DNA from: Maritimibacter fusiformis
Lineage (GTDB): Bacteria; Pseudomonadota; Alphaproteobacteria; Rhodobacterales; Rhodobacteraceae
DNA: 64,000 nt
Direction: 5' to 3'
Assembly (NCBI RefSeq): GCF_008086115.1
Contig: NZ_VSIY01000004.1
Span: 659,347-723,346 of the forward strand
Part shown: positions 27,771 through 37,911 of the stretch, in pieces
Position numbering within the stretch: the first letter of the stretch is position 1
How the letters are laid out: every line of letters begins with the position of its first letter
Notes under the pieces: model-generated
What the model was told of the DNA's origin: nothing
The model's database searches: none
The model's input: the letters and a program-made list of their open reading frames with translations, nothing else
Made by a program: the position numbers and the translations under genes

Positions 27771-29381
27771 ATGTCCGATCTGCGCGAATTCGCGATGACG
27801 TCGAAAGCCTGGCCCTTCGAAGAGGCGCGCCGGCTGGCCAAACGCTATGAGAAAGCGCCGCCCGAGAAAGGCCATGTGCTGTTCGAGACCGGCTATGGCC
27901 CCTCGGGCCTGCCGCATATCGGCACCTTCGGCGAGGTCATGCGCACCACCATGATCCGCCACGCCTTCGAGATGATTTCCGACATCCCGACCCGCCTGAT
28001 CTGTTTTTCCGACGATCTGGACGGGATGCGCAAGGTGCCCGACAACGTGCCCAACCCCGAGATGCTGCGCGAGCATCTGCAACGCCCGCTGACCAGCGTG
28101 CCCGACCCGTTCGGCGAATACCCGAGCTTCGGGGACCACAATAACGCCATGCTACGCCGGTTCCTCGATACCTTCGGGTTCGAATACGAATTCTACTCGG
28201 CCACCGAGTTCTACCGCTCCGGCCAGTTCGACGAGATCCTGCGCCGCGCCGCCGAGCGTTATGACGAGCTGATGGCGATCATGCTTAAAAGCCTGCGCGA
28301 GGAACGCCAGCAGACCTATTCGATCTTCCTGCCGATCCACCCGGAAACCGGCCGCGTGCTCTACGTGCCGATCAAGGAGGTGAACGCCGCCGAGGCCACG
28401 ATCACCTTCGACGATGAGGACGGGCGCGAATGGACGCTGCCGGTCACCGGCGGCAACGTCAAGCTGCAGTGGAAGCCCGATTTCGGCGCGCGCTGGGCCG
28501 CCCTCGGGGTCGATTTCGAGATGTATGGCAAGGACCATTCCACCAACACCCCGATCTACGACGGCATTTGCCGCGCGTTGGGCGCCCGTCCGCCGGAGCA
28601 TTTCGTCTATGAGCTGTTTCTCGACGAGAAGGGCGAGAAGATCTCGAAGTCCAAGGGCAACGGGCTGACGATCGACGAATGGCTCACCTATGCCTCGACC
28701 GAGAGCCTTGCCTATTTCATGTATCAGAAACCCAAGACCGCCAAGCGCATGTTCTTCGACGTGATCCCGCGCGCGATGGACGAATACCACCAGCAGCTTG
28801 CCGCCTACCCGGGGCAGGACATGGCGCAGCGGCTGGCCAACCCGGTCTATCACATCCATTCCGGCGACGTGCCCGAAAGCCGGATGGTGGTGAGCTACTC
28901 GATGCTGCTCAACCTCGCCTCGGTCGCCTCGACCCGCGACAAGGACGTGCTGTGGGGCTTCATCCGGAACTACGCCCCCGACGCCTCGCCCGAGACGCAC
29001 CCGGACCTCGACGCCGCCGCCGGTTTCGCGCTGCGCTATTTCGAGGATTTCGTGGCCCCCAACCGGGTGTTCCGCCTGCCGACCGAACTTGAGCGCGAGG
29101 CGCTGACCGATCTGCGCGACCGTCTGGCCGCCTGGGACGGCCCCGCCGATGGCGAGGCGCTGCAAGCCGAGGTGTTCGCCTGCGGGCGCGAGCGGTTCGA
29201 GCCGCTGCGCGACTGGTTCAAGGCGCTCTACCAGGTGCTTCTGGGTGCCGATCAGGGGCCGCGCTTCGGCTCGTTCATCGCGCTTTATGGCGTGGCCGAG
29301 ACGGTGGCCCTGATCGACAAGGGGCTGGCGGGCGAACTGGTTCAGTCCTCGGGCGCTTCCTCGGGTTCGGGCACCGCGTAG
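27771..29381 (+). CDS. lysS: lysyl-tRNA synthetase, class I
   Basis: Charges tRNA-Lys with lysine; class I (archaeal-type) enzyme found in many alphaproteobacteria in place of the usual class II form. The 536-residue product has [18 protein letters not shown] (HIGH motif) and [11 protein letters not shown] (KMSKS motif), with normal length. It is divergent from the TerB-like gene. Its last 40 bases overlap the 3' end of the convergent gene at 29342-30223. Confidence 0.96.
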   Translation: MSDLREFAMTSKAWPFEEARRLAKRYEKAPPEKGHVLFETGYGPSGLPHIGTFGEVMRTTMIRHAFEMISDIPTRLICFSDDLDGMRKVPDNVPNPEMLREHLQRPLTSVPDPFGEYPSFGDHNNAMLRRFLDTFGFEYEFYSATEFYRSGQFDEILRRAAERYDELMAIMLKSLREERQQTYSIFLPIHPETGRVLYVPIKEVNAAEATITFDDEDGREWTLPVTGGNVKLQWKPDFGARWAALGVDFEMYGKDHSTNTPIYDGICRALGARPPEHFVYELFLDEKGEKISKSKGNGLTIDEWLTYASTESLAYFMYQKPKTAKRMFFDVIPRAMDEYHQQLAAYPGQDMAQRLANPVYHIHSGDVPESRMVVSYSMLLNLASVASTRDKDVLWGFIRNYAPDASPETHPDLDAAAGFALRYFEDFVAPNRVFRLPTELEREALTDLRDRLAAWDGPADGEALQAEVFACGRERFEPLRDWFKALYQVLLGADQGPRFGSFIALYGVAETVALIDKGLAGELVQSSGASSGSGTA

Positions 29382-30223
29382 AACGCATCGCGGATCGTGA
29401 CCTCGAAGAACGGGAAGAAATCGGGCGTGCCCCAGTGGTTGCCGGCCGAAACCTTCGACGGGATGGTGAATCCCGCGAAGGTATGCTCGTCCAGCACGTC
29501 GGCGCCGAACGGCTGCAACCGGTAGGTGCCTTCGGGGTTCTCGTTGCTCCAGCGCTGGGTGACCACGCTTTTCACCGCGCCCGACGCATCGAGCGTCAGT
29601 GTGATCGTCACCGCGTCGGCGCCCTCGCCAAAGGTCACATCCGCCCGGTTCGGCCCGATCGGCTGCCAGCGTGCGCCGAGCGCCGGGTGCAGCGCGGCAG
29701 GCGCCCAGATCGCCTCGAGCGCGGGGCGGGCGCGGGCGGCGCGGTCGATGTCCTCGGTCGCGGCCACGTTGACCAGTGATTTCACCCCGAACGCCCAGAA
29801 CCGCGTCCAGCCATGCCCGCCCTCGAGCCCGTCGGTGCCGCTGATCTTCATGCCGCCGCCGTCCATCCGCGCCACCCAGACGAACTCGTCCGGCGCCGAC
29901 AGAAGCTGGCGCGCGTGCATCTCGAATTCGCGCGGATCATCCTGTGTCCCCAGCCGGAAGGTGCCGTCCATGGTCAGGATCACGGTCGGGCGCAACGGTG
30001 TGCCCGGCGCGATGGCATGGGTCAGATAGCGGCGCGCGATCTCGGGCTGATCCTCCAGCGCCTCGGGGTCGAACGTCAGGTCCGCCGGACCTGCCCGGTC
30101 GCTGATCGCGCCCCAGGCGGCATCGGCGCTGGCCATGTTGTTGCGGTAGCGGATATGGCCAAGCGCGCCCGCCAGGATCAGGGCGACGACCGCGAAGCCG
30201 ACGAGGTATAGTGCGATTTTCAT
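29342..30223 (-). CDS. DUF6544-like membrane-anchored protein
   Basis: Function unknown. The 293-residue product has an N-terminal membrane helix ([20 protein letters not shown]) and then a soluble region, probably periplasmic, resembling DUF6544 proteins: [38 protein letters not shown] and [15 protein letters not shown] use ATG 30223, with AAGGAG ten bases upstream. It overlaps lysS at its 3' end and is divergent from the DUF4864 gene, with an FNR-like box between them. Confidence 0.75.
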   Translation of the reverse strand: MKIALYLVGFAVVALILAGALGHIRYRNNMASADAAWGAISDRAGPADLTFDPEALEDQPEIARRYLTHAIAPGTPLRPTVILTMDGTFRLGTQDDPREFEMHARQLLSAPDEFVWVARMDGGGMKISGTDGLEGGHGWTRFWAFGVKSLVNVAATEDIDRAARARPALEAIWAPAALHPALGARWQPIGPNRADVTFGEGADAVTITLTLDASGAVKSVVTQRWSNENPEGTYRLQPFGADVLDEHTFAGFTIPSKVSAGNHWGTPDFFPFFEVTIRDAFYAVPEPEEAPED

Positions 30224-30273
30224 GGTGTGATTTCTCCTTGTCCGCACTTGGCGGCGATCCCGCCGGCGCTGCC

Positions 30274-30287
30274 TTGACCTGCATCAA
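30274..30287. promoter_or_regulatory. FNR/FnrL-like box between two divergent genes
   Basis: TTGACCTGCATCAA matches TTGA[T/C]-N4-ATCAA with one change. For the rightward gene a good -10 (TATACT, 30333-30338) places the start near 30345, putting the box centre at about -64, close to class I spacing. No convincing -10 is seen for the leftward gene at class II spacing. Confidence 0.5.
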
Positions 30288-30357
30288 ATTCCGGTCGCGC
30301 CACCGTGACTGATCCGTGCCGCGCCCGGCGCGTATACTTTGCACAGGGAGGACAGAC

Positions 30358-30768
30358 ATGAAACAGATCATCCTGATATGCGCCATGGCCATCGCGCTGG
30401 CCTTTCCGATCAACGCGGACGAAGGCGAGGCGGGCGGCATTCGCGCCGTCATCACCGACCAGTTCGCCGCCTTCGAGGCCGACGATTTCGCCGCCGCCTT
30501 CGGGCTGGCGTCACCCGGCATCCAGCGGGTCTTTCAGACGCCCGAGAGCTTTGCGGCGATGGTGCGCAACGGCTACCCTATGGTGCACCGCAACGCCGAG
30601 GTCCGGTTCCTGGAACTGCGCGAGGTGGATGGCCGGCTGTGGCAGAAGGTGATGGTGCGTGACCGCGCCGGGGCGCTGCATGTGCTTGATTATGAAATGA
30701 TCGAGCACGGCGGCGACTGGCGGATCGGCGCGGTTCAATACCTGCGCCAGCCCGAAGTTGGTGCCTGA
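30358..30768 (+). CDS. DUF4864 domain protein, exported
   Basis: Small predicted secreted protein of unknown role. The 136-residue product has a signal peptide (MKQIILICAMAIALAFPINA) and the DUF4864 pattern: IRAVITDQFAAFEADDFAAAFGLASPGIQ, FAAMVRNGYPMVHRNAEVRF, DYEMIEHGGDWRIGAVQYL. ATG at 30358 follows GGGAGGACAGAC. It stands alone, 135 bases from a divergent gene, with an FNR-like site between. Confidence 0.85.
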   Translation: MKQIILICAMAIALAFPINADEGEAGGIRAVITDQFAAFEADDFAAAFGLASPGIQRVFQTPESFAAMVRNGYPMVHRNAEVRFLELREVDGRLWQKVMVRDRAGALHVLDYEMIEHGGDWRIGAVQYLRQPEVGA

Positions 30769-30937
30769 CCACAACCCGCGACTGCCCCTCGCAAGCCCCG
30801 GCCCTGCGGTTACGAAACCGCGCCTTCGCGGTCGTGATCGCCCCGGACGCAACACCCAGCGAACGCTGGTCTCAGGGCGTCTTAACCCTTTGTTGATAGA
30901 CATTTCCCCCGGCCAAGATGACCTGAAAGGGGTAGGA

Positions 30938-33229
30938 ATGAATATCGCGATCACCGAGGGGCTCGACCTCATGCCGCCGCGTTTCCAGGACGGTCTGGAC
31001 GTATGGTCCAGCGAGAACGGAACGCCCGGATCGGCCAGCTATGACGGCGCGGCCAATGCCGCGATCGTGCCGGCGGACCAGGATTTCGGCGGCTGTCTGG
31101 AGCTTCTCAAGAACCAGTCGGTGCAGAAACTGCGCTGGAAGGGGCAGACCCCGATCCGGCCCGGCACCTATCTGCGCATCCGCGCGCGCGTCAAGGCGAT
31201 CAGCGGCATCCTGCCCGATGTGCGCGTCGCGGGCTTTGCCGCCGATGCGGGCGGCAACCCCCTGGGCGGGCTGGTGCAGGTCGGGGCGACGACCTCGCTC
31301 ACCGCGTATGGCGAGATTATAGAGATCGACGCCATCGTCGGCACCGGCAACCGCCCGGGCGTCGACATGGTCTGGGGCGCGGGCGCGGCATACGGCCATT
31401 TCGGGCTGGACCTGACCGGCGGGTCGGGCGGCATCGTGCGGATCGACGACATGGTGATCGAGGACATCACCGAGGCCTTTCTGCGCGACATGATGGACAT
31501 GGTCGACGTGCGCGATTTCGGCGCCGTGGGCGATGGCGTGACCGATGACCGCGCCGCCTTTCTCGCCGCCGACGATGCCGCCGACGGGCGCACCCTGGTG
31601 GTGCCGGACGGTGTTTTCCGGATCGGCTCGCACCTGACCCTGACCTCCAAGGTCCGCTTCGAAGGCACGGTGACGATGGCCAACGCCACCCGGCTGATCC
31701 TGATGCGCAACTTCGACCTGCCGACCTATATCGACGCCTTCGGCGACGAGATGCTGGCCTTCAAGAAGGGCTTTCAGGCGCTCCTGAACTATGCCGACCA
31801 TGACGCTTTCGACCTTGGCGGGCGGCGCATCGACGTGACCGAACCGATCGACATGCAGGACGCGGTGGCCGACGTGACCACCTTCGAGATCCGGCGGGTG
31901 ATCCGCGACGGCCAGTTCTACGTGATCGACGGCCCCGCCTGGCAGCCCGACGTGGTGACCCGGCAAGGCAGCTACAACCCCAACAACCCGTTCACCATCA
32001 CCGGGCTGTCCAACGCCGCCCAGATCCAGCCGGGATCGCTGGTGACCGGGCAGGGGGTCGGGCGCGAGGTCTATGTCAAGGAGGTCAACGTCGGCGCCGG
32101 CAGCCTGACGCTGAGCCAGCCGCTCTATGCCCCGAACTCGTCGCAGACCTATACCTTCACCCGGTTCAAGTACCTGCTTGATTTCCACGGCTTCGCCAAG
32201 ATGCGCAAGATGACGCTGCAGGACATCGAGTTCCAGATGAACGGCTTTGCCAGCGGCATCTTGTTGCCGCGCGACGGCGGCAATTTCCAGATCAAGGACT
32301 GCTTCTTCATCAAGGCCAGCCATCGCGGCGTGTCGTCCACCGGGCGCGGCTGCCAGGATCTGCATATCGACCGCTGCCAGTTCATCTCGTCCGAGGAAAA
32401 CATGGCCGCGACCGCGCGCCAGACGGTCGGGTTCAACGTCAACGCCAACGACGCCAAGATCCGCGACAGCCGTTTTCAGCGCCTCGGGCTGACCGGCATC
32501 CTGTCGGGCGCAAACCACCTGATCGTCGGCAACCACTGGTTCCAGGGCGACGAGGTGCCGGCCGGGCCGCGGGTGCCGGGCATGGTGTTCACCTACGAGC
32601 CCTGCGAATCCGTGGTCACCGGCAACTACATCGACAACTGCTATATCGAGTGGACCAACGAACACGACGCCAAGCCCGACCACGGCAGCGAGTATTCCTT
32701 CGGCGGGCTGACCATCACCGGCAATATCTTCCTGGCCAGCGACTGCGCCAGCCATACGCGGTTCATCGTGGTCAAACCCTACGGCACCGGGCACTACATC
32801 TCGGGCATGCACGTGAACCAGAACGTGTTTCGCGTCTCCAAGACGATCATGGACCGGGTCGACGGGGTCGACACCAGCCATGCCACGCTGGACAACTGGC
32901 GCTGCCGCAACCTGACCTTCGAGCGCAACACCTTTCACGGGGTCGGGCAATCCACCATCAGCCCGGTGGCGCTGGAGTTCCAGCAGAACACCGACCAGAC
33001 CACCTGGAGCCTCGATGTCTCGGGCTATCTGCCGTTTGCCGGCAACGCGCGCACCGTTACTTCGGTGGTCACCGAGGACGGGGTGCGCAACGGGTCGGGC
33101 GATCTGGTCTTTGCCCAGCCCTATACGAAAGCCAACCAGGGCGCGGGCTACGGCCTCGTGCAACTGGTCTGGCCGGAACCCTGCCACGGCACCGTGCATG
33201 TCACCGCGAGGGTCGACAAACCGTTCTGA
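30938..33229 (+). CDS. right-handed beta-helix protein, pectate-lyase-3/GH28-related
   Basis: Large 763-residue protein with a predicted parallel beta-helix. The domain start is recognisable at about residues 189-235: DMVDVRDFGAVGDGVTDDRAAF then GRTLVVPDGVFRIGSHLTL, the opening of the pectate lyase superfamily 3 domain also seen in phage tail-spike and alginate-epimerase-like proteins. Before it lies an unrecognised beta-rich region. There is no signal peptide, so export would need a leaderless (type I) route. No capsule cluster is adjacent; the substrate is unknown. The ATG at 30938 follows GGGGTAGGA. Confidence 0.78.
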   Translation: MNIAITEGLDLMPPRFQDGLDVWSSENGTPGSASYDGAANAAIVPADQDFGGCLELLKNQSVQKLRWKGQTPIRPGTYLRIRARVKAISGILPDVRVAGFAADAGGNPLGGLVQVGATTSLTAYGEIIEIDAIVGTGNRPGVDMVWGAGAAYGHFGLDLTGGSGGIVRIDDMVIEDITEAFLRDMMDMVDVRDFGAVGDGVTDDRAAFLAADDAADGRTLVVPDGVFRIGSHLTLTSKVRFEGTVTMANATRLILMRNFDLPTYIDAFGDEMLAFKKGFQALLNYADHDAFDLGGRRIDVTEPIDMQDAVADVTTFEIRRVIRDGQFYVIDGPAWQPDVVTRQGSYNPNNPFTITGLSNAAQIQPGSLVTGQGVGREVYVKEVNVGAGSLTLSQPLYAPNSSQTYTFTRFKYLLDFHGFAKMRKMTLQDIEFQMNGFASGILLPRDGGNFQIKDCFFIKASHRGVSSTGRGCQDLHIDRCQFISSEENMAATARQTVGFNVNANDAKIRDSRFQRLGLTGILSGANHLIVGNHWFQGDEVPAGPRVPGMVFTYEPCESVVTGNYIDNCYIEWTNEHDAKPDHGSEYSFGGLTITGNIFLASDCASHTRFIVVKPYGTGHYISGMHVNQNVFRVSKTIMDRVDGVDTSHATLDNWRCRNLTFERNTFHGVGQSTISPVALEFQQNTDQTTWSLDVSGYLPFAGNARTVTSVVTEDGVRNGSGDLVFAQPYTKANQGAGYGLVQLVWPEPCHGTVHVTARVDKPF

Positions 33230-33242
33230 ACCGCGAACGACC

Positions 33243-33284
33243 TTGACCCGGATCAAGGCAGTCGGTCCGAAATCCAACTATAAT
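33243..33284 (+). promoter_or_regulatory. class II FNR-dependent promoter of ppk2
   Basis: TTGACCCGGATCAA at 33243-33256 is an FNR-type box (extended symmetry CCTTGA/TCAAGG). A perfect TATAAT at 33279-33284 would start transcription near 33291, exactly 41.5 bases from the box centre, the classic class II spacing. The ppk2 start codon is at 33315. Confidence 0.78.
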
Positions 33285-33314
33285 TGTTCTCATGTGAGAT
33301 CAGGAGGAATTTGG

Positions 33315-34307
33315 ATGACGACTGCCACCGGCAAGGATGGTGCGCGGACCGAGGGGTCGGCGCAAAGGGACAAGACCGCGCCGCGTGCCAAGGTGCGCGC
33401 GGCGCAAACCGGGCAAGCGGCCGTGGCGGGGGATTTCCCGAACGTCACGAAGGATCTGATCCGGCAAACATTCGAGAACGGCGCCTATCCCTACGAGGAC
33501 AAGCTCGACCGCAAGAGCTACGAGCGCGAGAAAGCCTGCCTGCAGGCCGAGCTTTTGAAGGTCCAGAAATGGGTGGGCGAGACCGGGCAGAAATTCGTTC
33601 TGCTGTTCGAGGGACGTGACGCCGCCGGCAAGGGCGGCACCATCAAGCGCTTCATGGAACACCTCAACCCGCGCGAAGCCCGCGTGGTGGCGCTGAACAA
33701 GCCGACCGACCGCGAGCGCGGCCAGTGGTTCTATCAACGCTATATCCAGCACCTGCCCACGGCGGGCGAAATGGTGTTCTACGACCGCTCCTGGTATAAC
33801 CGCGCCGGGGTCGAGCGGGTGATGGGCTTTTCCACCCCGAACGAATACCTCGAATTCATGCGCCAGACGCCGGAACTGGAGCGCATGTTGGTGCGGTCCG
33901 GCATCCAGCTTTATAAATACTGGTTTTCCGTCACCCGCGACGAACAGGCCCGGCGTTTTGCCTCGCGGGAGACCGACCCGCTGAAACGCTGGAAACTCAG
34001 CCCGGTGGACAAGGCGTCCTTGTCGAAATGGGACGACTACACCGAGGCGAAAGAGGCGATGTTCTTCTACACCGACACCGCCGATGCGCCCTGGACGATC
34101 GTGAAGTCGAACGACAAGAAACGCGCCCGGCTCGAGACGATGCGCCATTTCCTCTACACGCTCGACTATCCGGGCAAGGATCACGACCTGGTCACCGCGC
34201 CCGATCCGCTGATCATCGGCCATGCCAGCCAGGTGATCCACGGCGCCGACCACATCCTGGGCGCGAGCCTGCATCCCGACCACCGCCGCGGCGGGCGCGA
34301 GGGCTAG
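33315..34307 (+). CDS. ppk2: polyphosphate kinase 2
   Basis: Transfers phosphate between polyphosphate and nucleoside diphosphates, usually making GTP or ATP from polyP. The 330-residue single-domain product has the Walker A-like GRDAAGKGGTIKRF, Walker B-like YDRSWYNRAGVERV and the lid region VTRDEQARRF. The first 50 residues are a variable, basic, Ala-rich extension. AGGAGG precedes the ATG. A class II FNR promoter drives it, so it should be induced when oxygen is short. Confidence 0.95.
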   Translation: MTTATGKDGARTEGSAQRDKTAPRAKVRAAQTGQAAVAGDFPNVTKDLIRQTFENGAYPYEDKLDRKSYEREKACLQAELLKVQKWVGETGQKFVLLFEGRDAAGKGGTIKRFMEHLNPREARVVALNKPTDRERGQWFYQRYIQHLPTAGEMVFYDRSWYNRAGVERVMGFSTPNEYLEFMRQTPELERMLVRSGIQLYKYWFSVTRDEQARRFASRETDPLKRWKLSPVDKASLSKWDDYTEAKEAMFFYTDTADAPWTIVKSNDKKRARLETMRHFLYTLDYPGKDHDLVTAPDPLIIGHASQVIHGADHILGASLHPDHRRGGREG

Positions 34308-34407
34308 GGCGCGCTCGGCGGCAACCGGCCAAGGGCAGAGCGTGCCCCTTGCCGGGCCGCCGCCCGCGCGGCATCCTTGGCCCGGACCGAAAGCGGGAGG
34401 AATACCT

Positions 34408-35664
34408 TTGCGGATCACCAGACGGACGGCAGCTTTCGGCCTTGTCGCGACCGCGCTTTCGGCCTGCGGCGCGCGGATGCCATTGCCGGTGGCCGAGGCC
34501 GCAACCCCTGCGCCCGCCGCAACTCCTGCGCCCGGGGCCGCGCCGACCCCGGCGGCCGACGGCGGCTATGACGCCTGGGTTGACGGGTTTCGCGCGCGTG
34601 TTTCGTCCAAGGGGATTTCCGAGGCCACGCTGAAGGCCGCATTCCGCGATGCGGGCTATCTGCCAAGCGTGATCGAGAACGACCGCAAGCAGTTTCAGGA
34701 CCGGCGCACGCTGGAGGACTACATCGCCATCGCCGCCACTGACGGGCGGCTTTCGACCGGTGCCAAGATGTCGTCCAAACACCGGCGGCTCTTGTCCGAT
34801 ATCGAGGGGCATTTCGGCGTCGAGGCCGAAGTGCTGCTGGCGATCTGGGGCATGGAAAGCTCCTACGGCGCGCGGCGCGGCTCGACGCCCGTGGTCTCGG
34901 CCCTGTCGACGCTGGGCTATGCCAGCCGGCGGGCGGGGTTCTTCGAGGGGCAGTTGGTGTCGGCCCTGCGCATCCTTCAGCGCGGCGATATCGCGCCCGC
35001 GAAGATGACCGGAAGCTGGGCCGGCGCGATGGGCCACACCCAGTTCATCCCCACGACCTTTGAAAGCCATGCGGTCGATTTCCGTGGCGACGGGCGGCGG
35101 GATATCTGGGCCGACGATCCGACCGACGCGCTGGCCTCGGCGGCGAATTACCTGAAATCGTCCGGCTGGACCCGGGGTCAGCTTTGGGGGCTGGAGGTGC
35201 GGCTGCCGCCGGGCGGTGCCGCGCTGGAGGTTCTGCCGGTGGCCCAGTGGCGGGCCAAGGGCGTGACCCGCGCCGATGGCGGCAGCCTGCCCGATCACGG
35301 CCCGGCGCAACTGATCCTGCCCGGCGGCGCGGGCGGCCCGGCGTTCCTTTTGTTCCGCAACTACTGGGTGTTCCGCAAATACAACGACTCGATGAAATAC
35401 GCGCTGGCGGTGGGGCATCTGTCGGATCGGCTGGGCGGCGGCAAGCCGCTGGTCGGCTCGTTCGGGACGGATGCGCAGGGGCTGACACTGGCCGAGCGCA
35501 AGGAGATGCAGGAGCGCCTGACGCGAGCCGGGTTCGACACCGACGGCGCCGACGGGGTGATCGGCGACAAGACCACGGCGGCGATCCGCGCCTACGAGCA
35601 GGCCCGGGGGCTTGCGGTGACCGGCATCGCCTCGCAATCGCTTCTGGGTCATCTCAGGGGGTGA
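34408..35664 (+). CDS. lytic murein transglycosylase, MltB/SLT type, with peptidoglycan-binding domain
   Basis: Cleaves peptidoglycan glycan strands to 1,6-anhydro ends. The 418-residue product starts at TTG 34408, after GGGAGG. Its N-terminus reads as a lipoprotein signal with an RR pair (RITRRTAAFG) and lipobox LSAC. The catalytic domain has IWGMESSYGARRG with the catalytic Glu and AMGHTQFIPTTF; the C-terminus is a PG_binding_1 repeat (RAGFDTDGADGVIGDKTTAAI). The GTG at 34342 is a less likely start. Confidence 0.92.
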   Translation: MRITRRTAAFGLVATALSACGARMPLPVAEAATPAPAATPAPGAAPTPAADGGYDAWVDGFRARVSSKGISEATLKAAFRDAGYLPSVIENDRKQFQDRRTLEDYIAIAATDGRLSTGAKMSSKHRRLLSDIEGHFGVEAEVLLAIWGMESSYGARRGSTPVVSALSTLGYASRRAGFFEGQLVSALRILQRGDIAPAKMTGSWAGAMGHTQFIPTTFESHAVDFRGDGRRDIWADDPTDALASAANYLKSSGWTRGQLWGLEVRLPPGGAALEVLPVAQWRAKGVTRADGGSLPDHGPAQLILPGGAGGPAFLLFRNYWVFRKYNDSMKYALAVGHLSDRLGGGKPLVGSFGTDAQGLTLAERKEMQERLTRAGFDTDGADGVIGDKTTAAIRAYEQARGLAVTGIASQSLLGHLRG

Positions 35665-35812
35665 AGCGGGCCAGGTTCGAAACCGGCAAGGGCAGCCCCC
35701 AATCGGCCCGGAACGGCGCGCGGGCGCGGTCGGCATTTCGATCATGCAAACAGGCTCACTTGTCCGCCTCCGGGCGCGGGGCCATATAGGTCCGGCGGAT
35801 CAGGAGATGACG

Positions 35813-36409
35813 ATGTGGGATGAGCGATTTTCGCAACCGGGCTATCTGTTCGGGACCGAACCGGCCGATTTTCTCGTCGACCATGCGGACTACCTCAAGC
35901 CGGGCCTGCGGGCGCTGGCGGTGGCCGATGGCGAGGGGCGCAATTCGGTCTTCATGGCCGAACAGGGCGTCGAGGTCATGGCGATGGACGCGAGCGCCGT
36001 GGCGGTGGAAAAGGCGATCCTGCTGGCGCGCGAACGCGGCGTCACGGTGGACTGGCGCATCGGTGACATCGACGACTGGCCCTGGTCGGCGGTGCAATAC
36101 GACCTGGTGGTCGGGATCTTCATCCAGTTCATGGTCCCCGAAGTGCGCGCGCGGGTGTTTGCCGGCATGATCGAGGCGCTGGCGCCGGGCGGGCATCTCT
36201 TGTTGCACGGCTACACGCCAGAGCAGCTTGCCTTCGGCACCGGCGGGCCGCCCAGGGCCGAACTTCTGTATACCGAGGATCTGCTGCGCGAGGCTTTCGC
36301 GGATCTCGACATCGTCGAGTTGCGCCGGCACGAGCGCGTGATCCGCGAGGGCACCGGCCATTCCGGCCGCTCGGCGCTGATCGACCTGGTGGCGCGCAAG
36401 CCGCTCTGA
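35813..36409 (+). CDS. class I SAM-dependent methyltransferase
   Basis: Probable small-molecule methyltransferase; substrate unknown. The 198-residue product shows ALAVADGEGRNSVFMAEQGVEV (SAM loop), VMAMDASAVAVEKA and LVVGIFIQFMVPEVR, similar to the TehB-like family common in proteobacteria. I use ATG 35813 because AGGAG lies six bases before it; ATG 35807 is in frame and overlaps the ribosome binding site. Confidence 0.88.
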   Translation: MWDERFSQPGYLFGTEPADFLVDHADYLKPGLRALAVADGEGRNSVFMAEQGVEVMAMDASAVAVEKAILLARERGVTVDWRIGDIDDWPWSAVQYDLVVGIFIQFMVPEVRARVFAGMIEALAPGGHLLLHGYTPEQLAFGTGGPPRAELLYTEDLLREAFADLDIVELRRHERVIREGTGHSGRSALIDLVARKPL

Positions 36410-36460
36410 GCCCGCGACACCGATCTTGCCCGCCCGTGTCCCGCGTGCTTAAGGGGTGGC

Positions 36461-37834
36461 ATGAACCAGCCAGCGATCCCGACCCAGCCGACCACGCTGG
36501 GCGCGCATGTGCGCGCCCACCTGGTGCTGGGCCTGCCGCTGATCGGCAGCCACGTCGCGCAGATGGCGATCGGGCTGACCGATACGGTGATGCTGGGCTG
36601 GTACGATGTCGAGGCGCTGGCGGGGCTGGTGCTGGCCAATTCGATGTTCATCGTGCTGTTTCTGTTCGGTTCGGGCTTTGCCTTTGCGGTGATGCCTCTG
36701 GTGGCCGCCGCCGCCGAGGCCGATGATCAGACGCGGGTGCGCCGCGTCACCCGGATGGGGCTGTGGATCTCGGCCGGTTTCGCGTTGGCGGTGGTGCCGA
36801 TCTTCTGGTTCTCGGGGCCGTTGCTGGAGGCTGCCGGACAGAACCCCGACCTGGCCGCCAATGCCCAGACCTACCTGCGCATCCAGGGCTGGTCGATCAT
36901 CCCGGCGCTGACAGTGATGGTGCTGAAAAGCTATCTCTCGGCGCTGGAGCGCACGCGGGTGCAGCTGTTCGTGACGGTCGGCGCGGCGCTGGCCAATGTC
37001 GGCTTCGACTACGCGCTGATCTTCGGCAATCTCGGCCTGCCGGAACTGGGCATCCGGGGTGCCGCGATCGCCTCGCTGGGGGTTCAGCTGATCTCGGTGA
37101 CGGTGCTGGCGATCTATGCGCTGCGCAGTTTCCCCGAACACACCCTGTGGGTGCGGATCTGGCGGCCCGACTGGGAGGCCTTCGGCGAGGTCGCGCGGAT
37201 GGGCTGGCATGTCGGCGTCACCACGCTGGCCGAGGTGGGGCTGTTTTCCGCCACGTCGTTGCTGGTCGGCCTGCTCGGCACGGTGCCGCTGGCGGCGCAC
37301 GGGATCGCGCTTCAGATCACGTCGTTCACATTCATGGTGCCGCTGGGCCTGTCGAACGCGGCCACGGTGCGCGCCGGGCGGGCCTTCGGGCGGCGCGACG
37401 GGGAAAGCCTGCGCCAGGGCGGCAAGGCGGCCTTTCTGATGGGGGTGGGCTGGGCGCTGATTGCGATGGTGCTGTTTTTGACGCTGCCGGAGTTGCTGAT
37501 CGGCGGCTTCATCGACCCGGACGAGCCGCTGCGCGACGAGATCCTCGCGATGGGCCGGCTGCTGCTGGCGATGGCGGCGCTGTTCCAACTGGCGGATTCC
37601 ACCCAGGTGATCGCGGTGGCGCTGTTGCGCGGGATGCAGGATACGCGGGTGCCGATGTGGATCGCGGCGGCAAGCTACTGGCTGGTCGGGGCCAGCATGA
37701 GCTATCTGATCGGCATCGTCGCGGGCGTCGGCGCGGTCGGGGTCTGGCTGGGGCTGGTGGCCGGGCTGGGCACGGCGGCGGTGTTCCTGGTGATCCGGTT
37801 CCGGCGCAACGCGGCGCTGGTGACGGCGGACTGA
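36461..37834 (+). CDS. MATE family multidrug efflux transporter
   Basis: Sodium- or proton-driven exporter of cationic compounds in the inner membrane. The 457-residue product has twelve predicted helices and NorM-like landmarks: GLPLIGSHVAQMAIGLTDTVML near the N-terminus, VTTLAEVGLFSATSLLVGLLG at the start of the second half, and ALLRGMQDTRVPM in a late loop. AAGGGG lies before the ATG. No drug-specific regulator is adjacent. Confidence 0.94.
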   Translation: MNQPAIPTQPTTLGAHVRAHLVLGLPLIGSHVAQMAIGLTDTVMLGWYDVEALAGLVLANSMFIVLFLFGSGFAFAVMPLVAAAAEADDQTRVRRVTRMGLWISAGFALAVVPIFWFSGPLLEAAGQNPDLAANAQTYLRIQGWSIIPALTVMVLKSYLSALERTRVQLFVTVGAALANVGFDYALIFGNLGLPELGIRGAAIASLGVQLISVTVLAIYALRSFPEHTLWVRIWRPDWEAFGEVARMGWHVGVTTLAEVGLFSATSLLVGLLGTVPLAAHGIALQITSFTFMVPLGLSNAATVRAGRAFGRRDGESLRQGGKAAFLMGVGWALIAMVLFLTLPELLIGGFIDPDEPLRDEILAMGRLLLAMAALFQLADSTQVIAVALLRGMQDTRVPMWIAAASYWLVGASMSYLIGIVAGVGAVGVWLGLVAGLGTAAVFLVIRFRRNAALVTAD

Positions 37835-37911
37835 GCAGGCGCCTTCGCGAAACGGGTGGTTGATCCGCGCGCCGGGGCGGTTAACGTGGGCGCGACCCGA
37901 CAGGAAGACAC

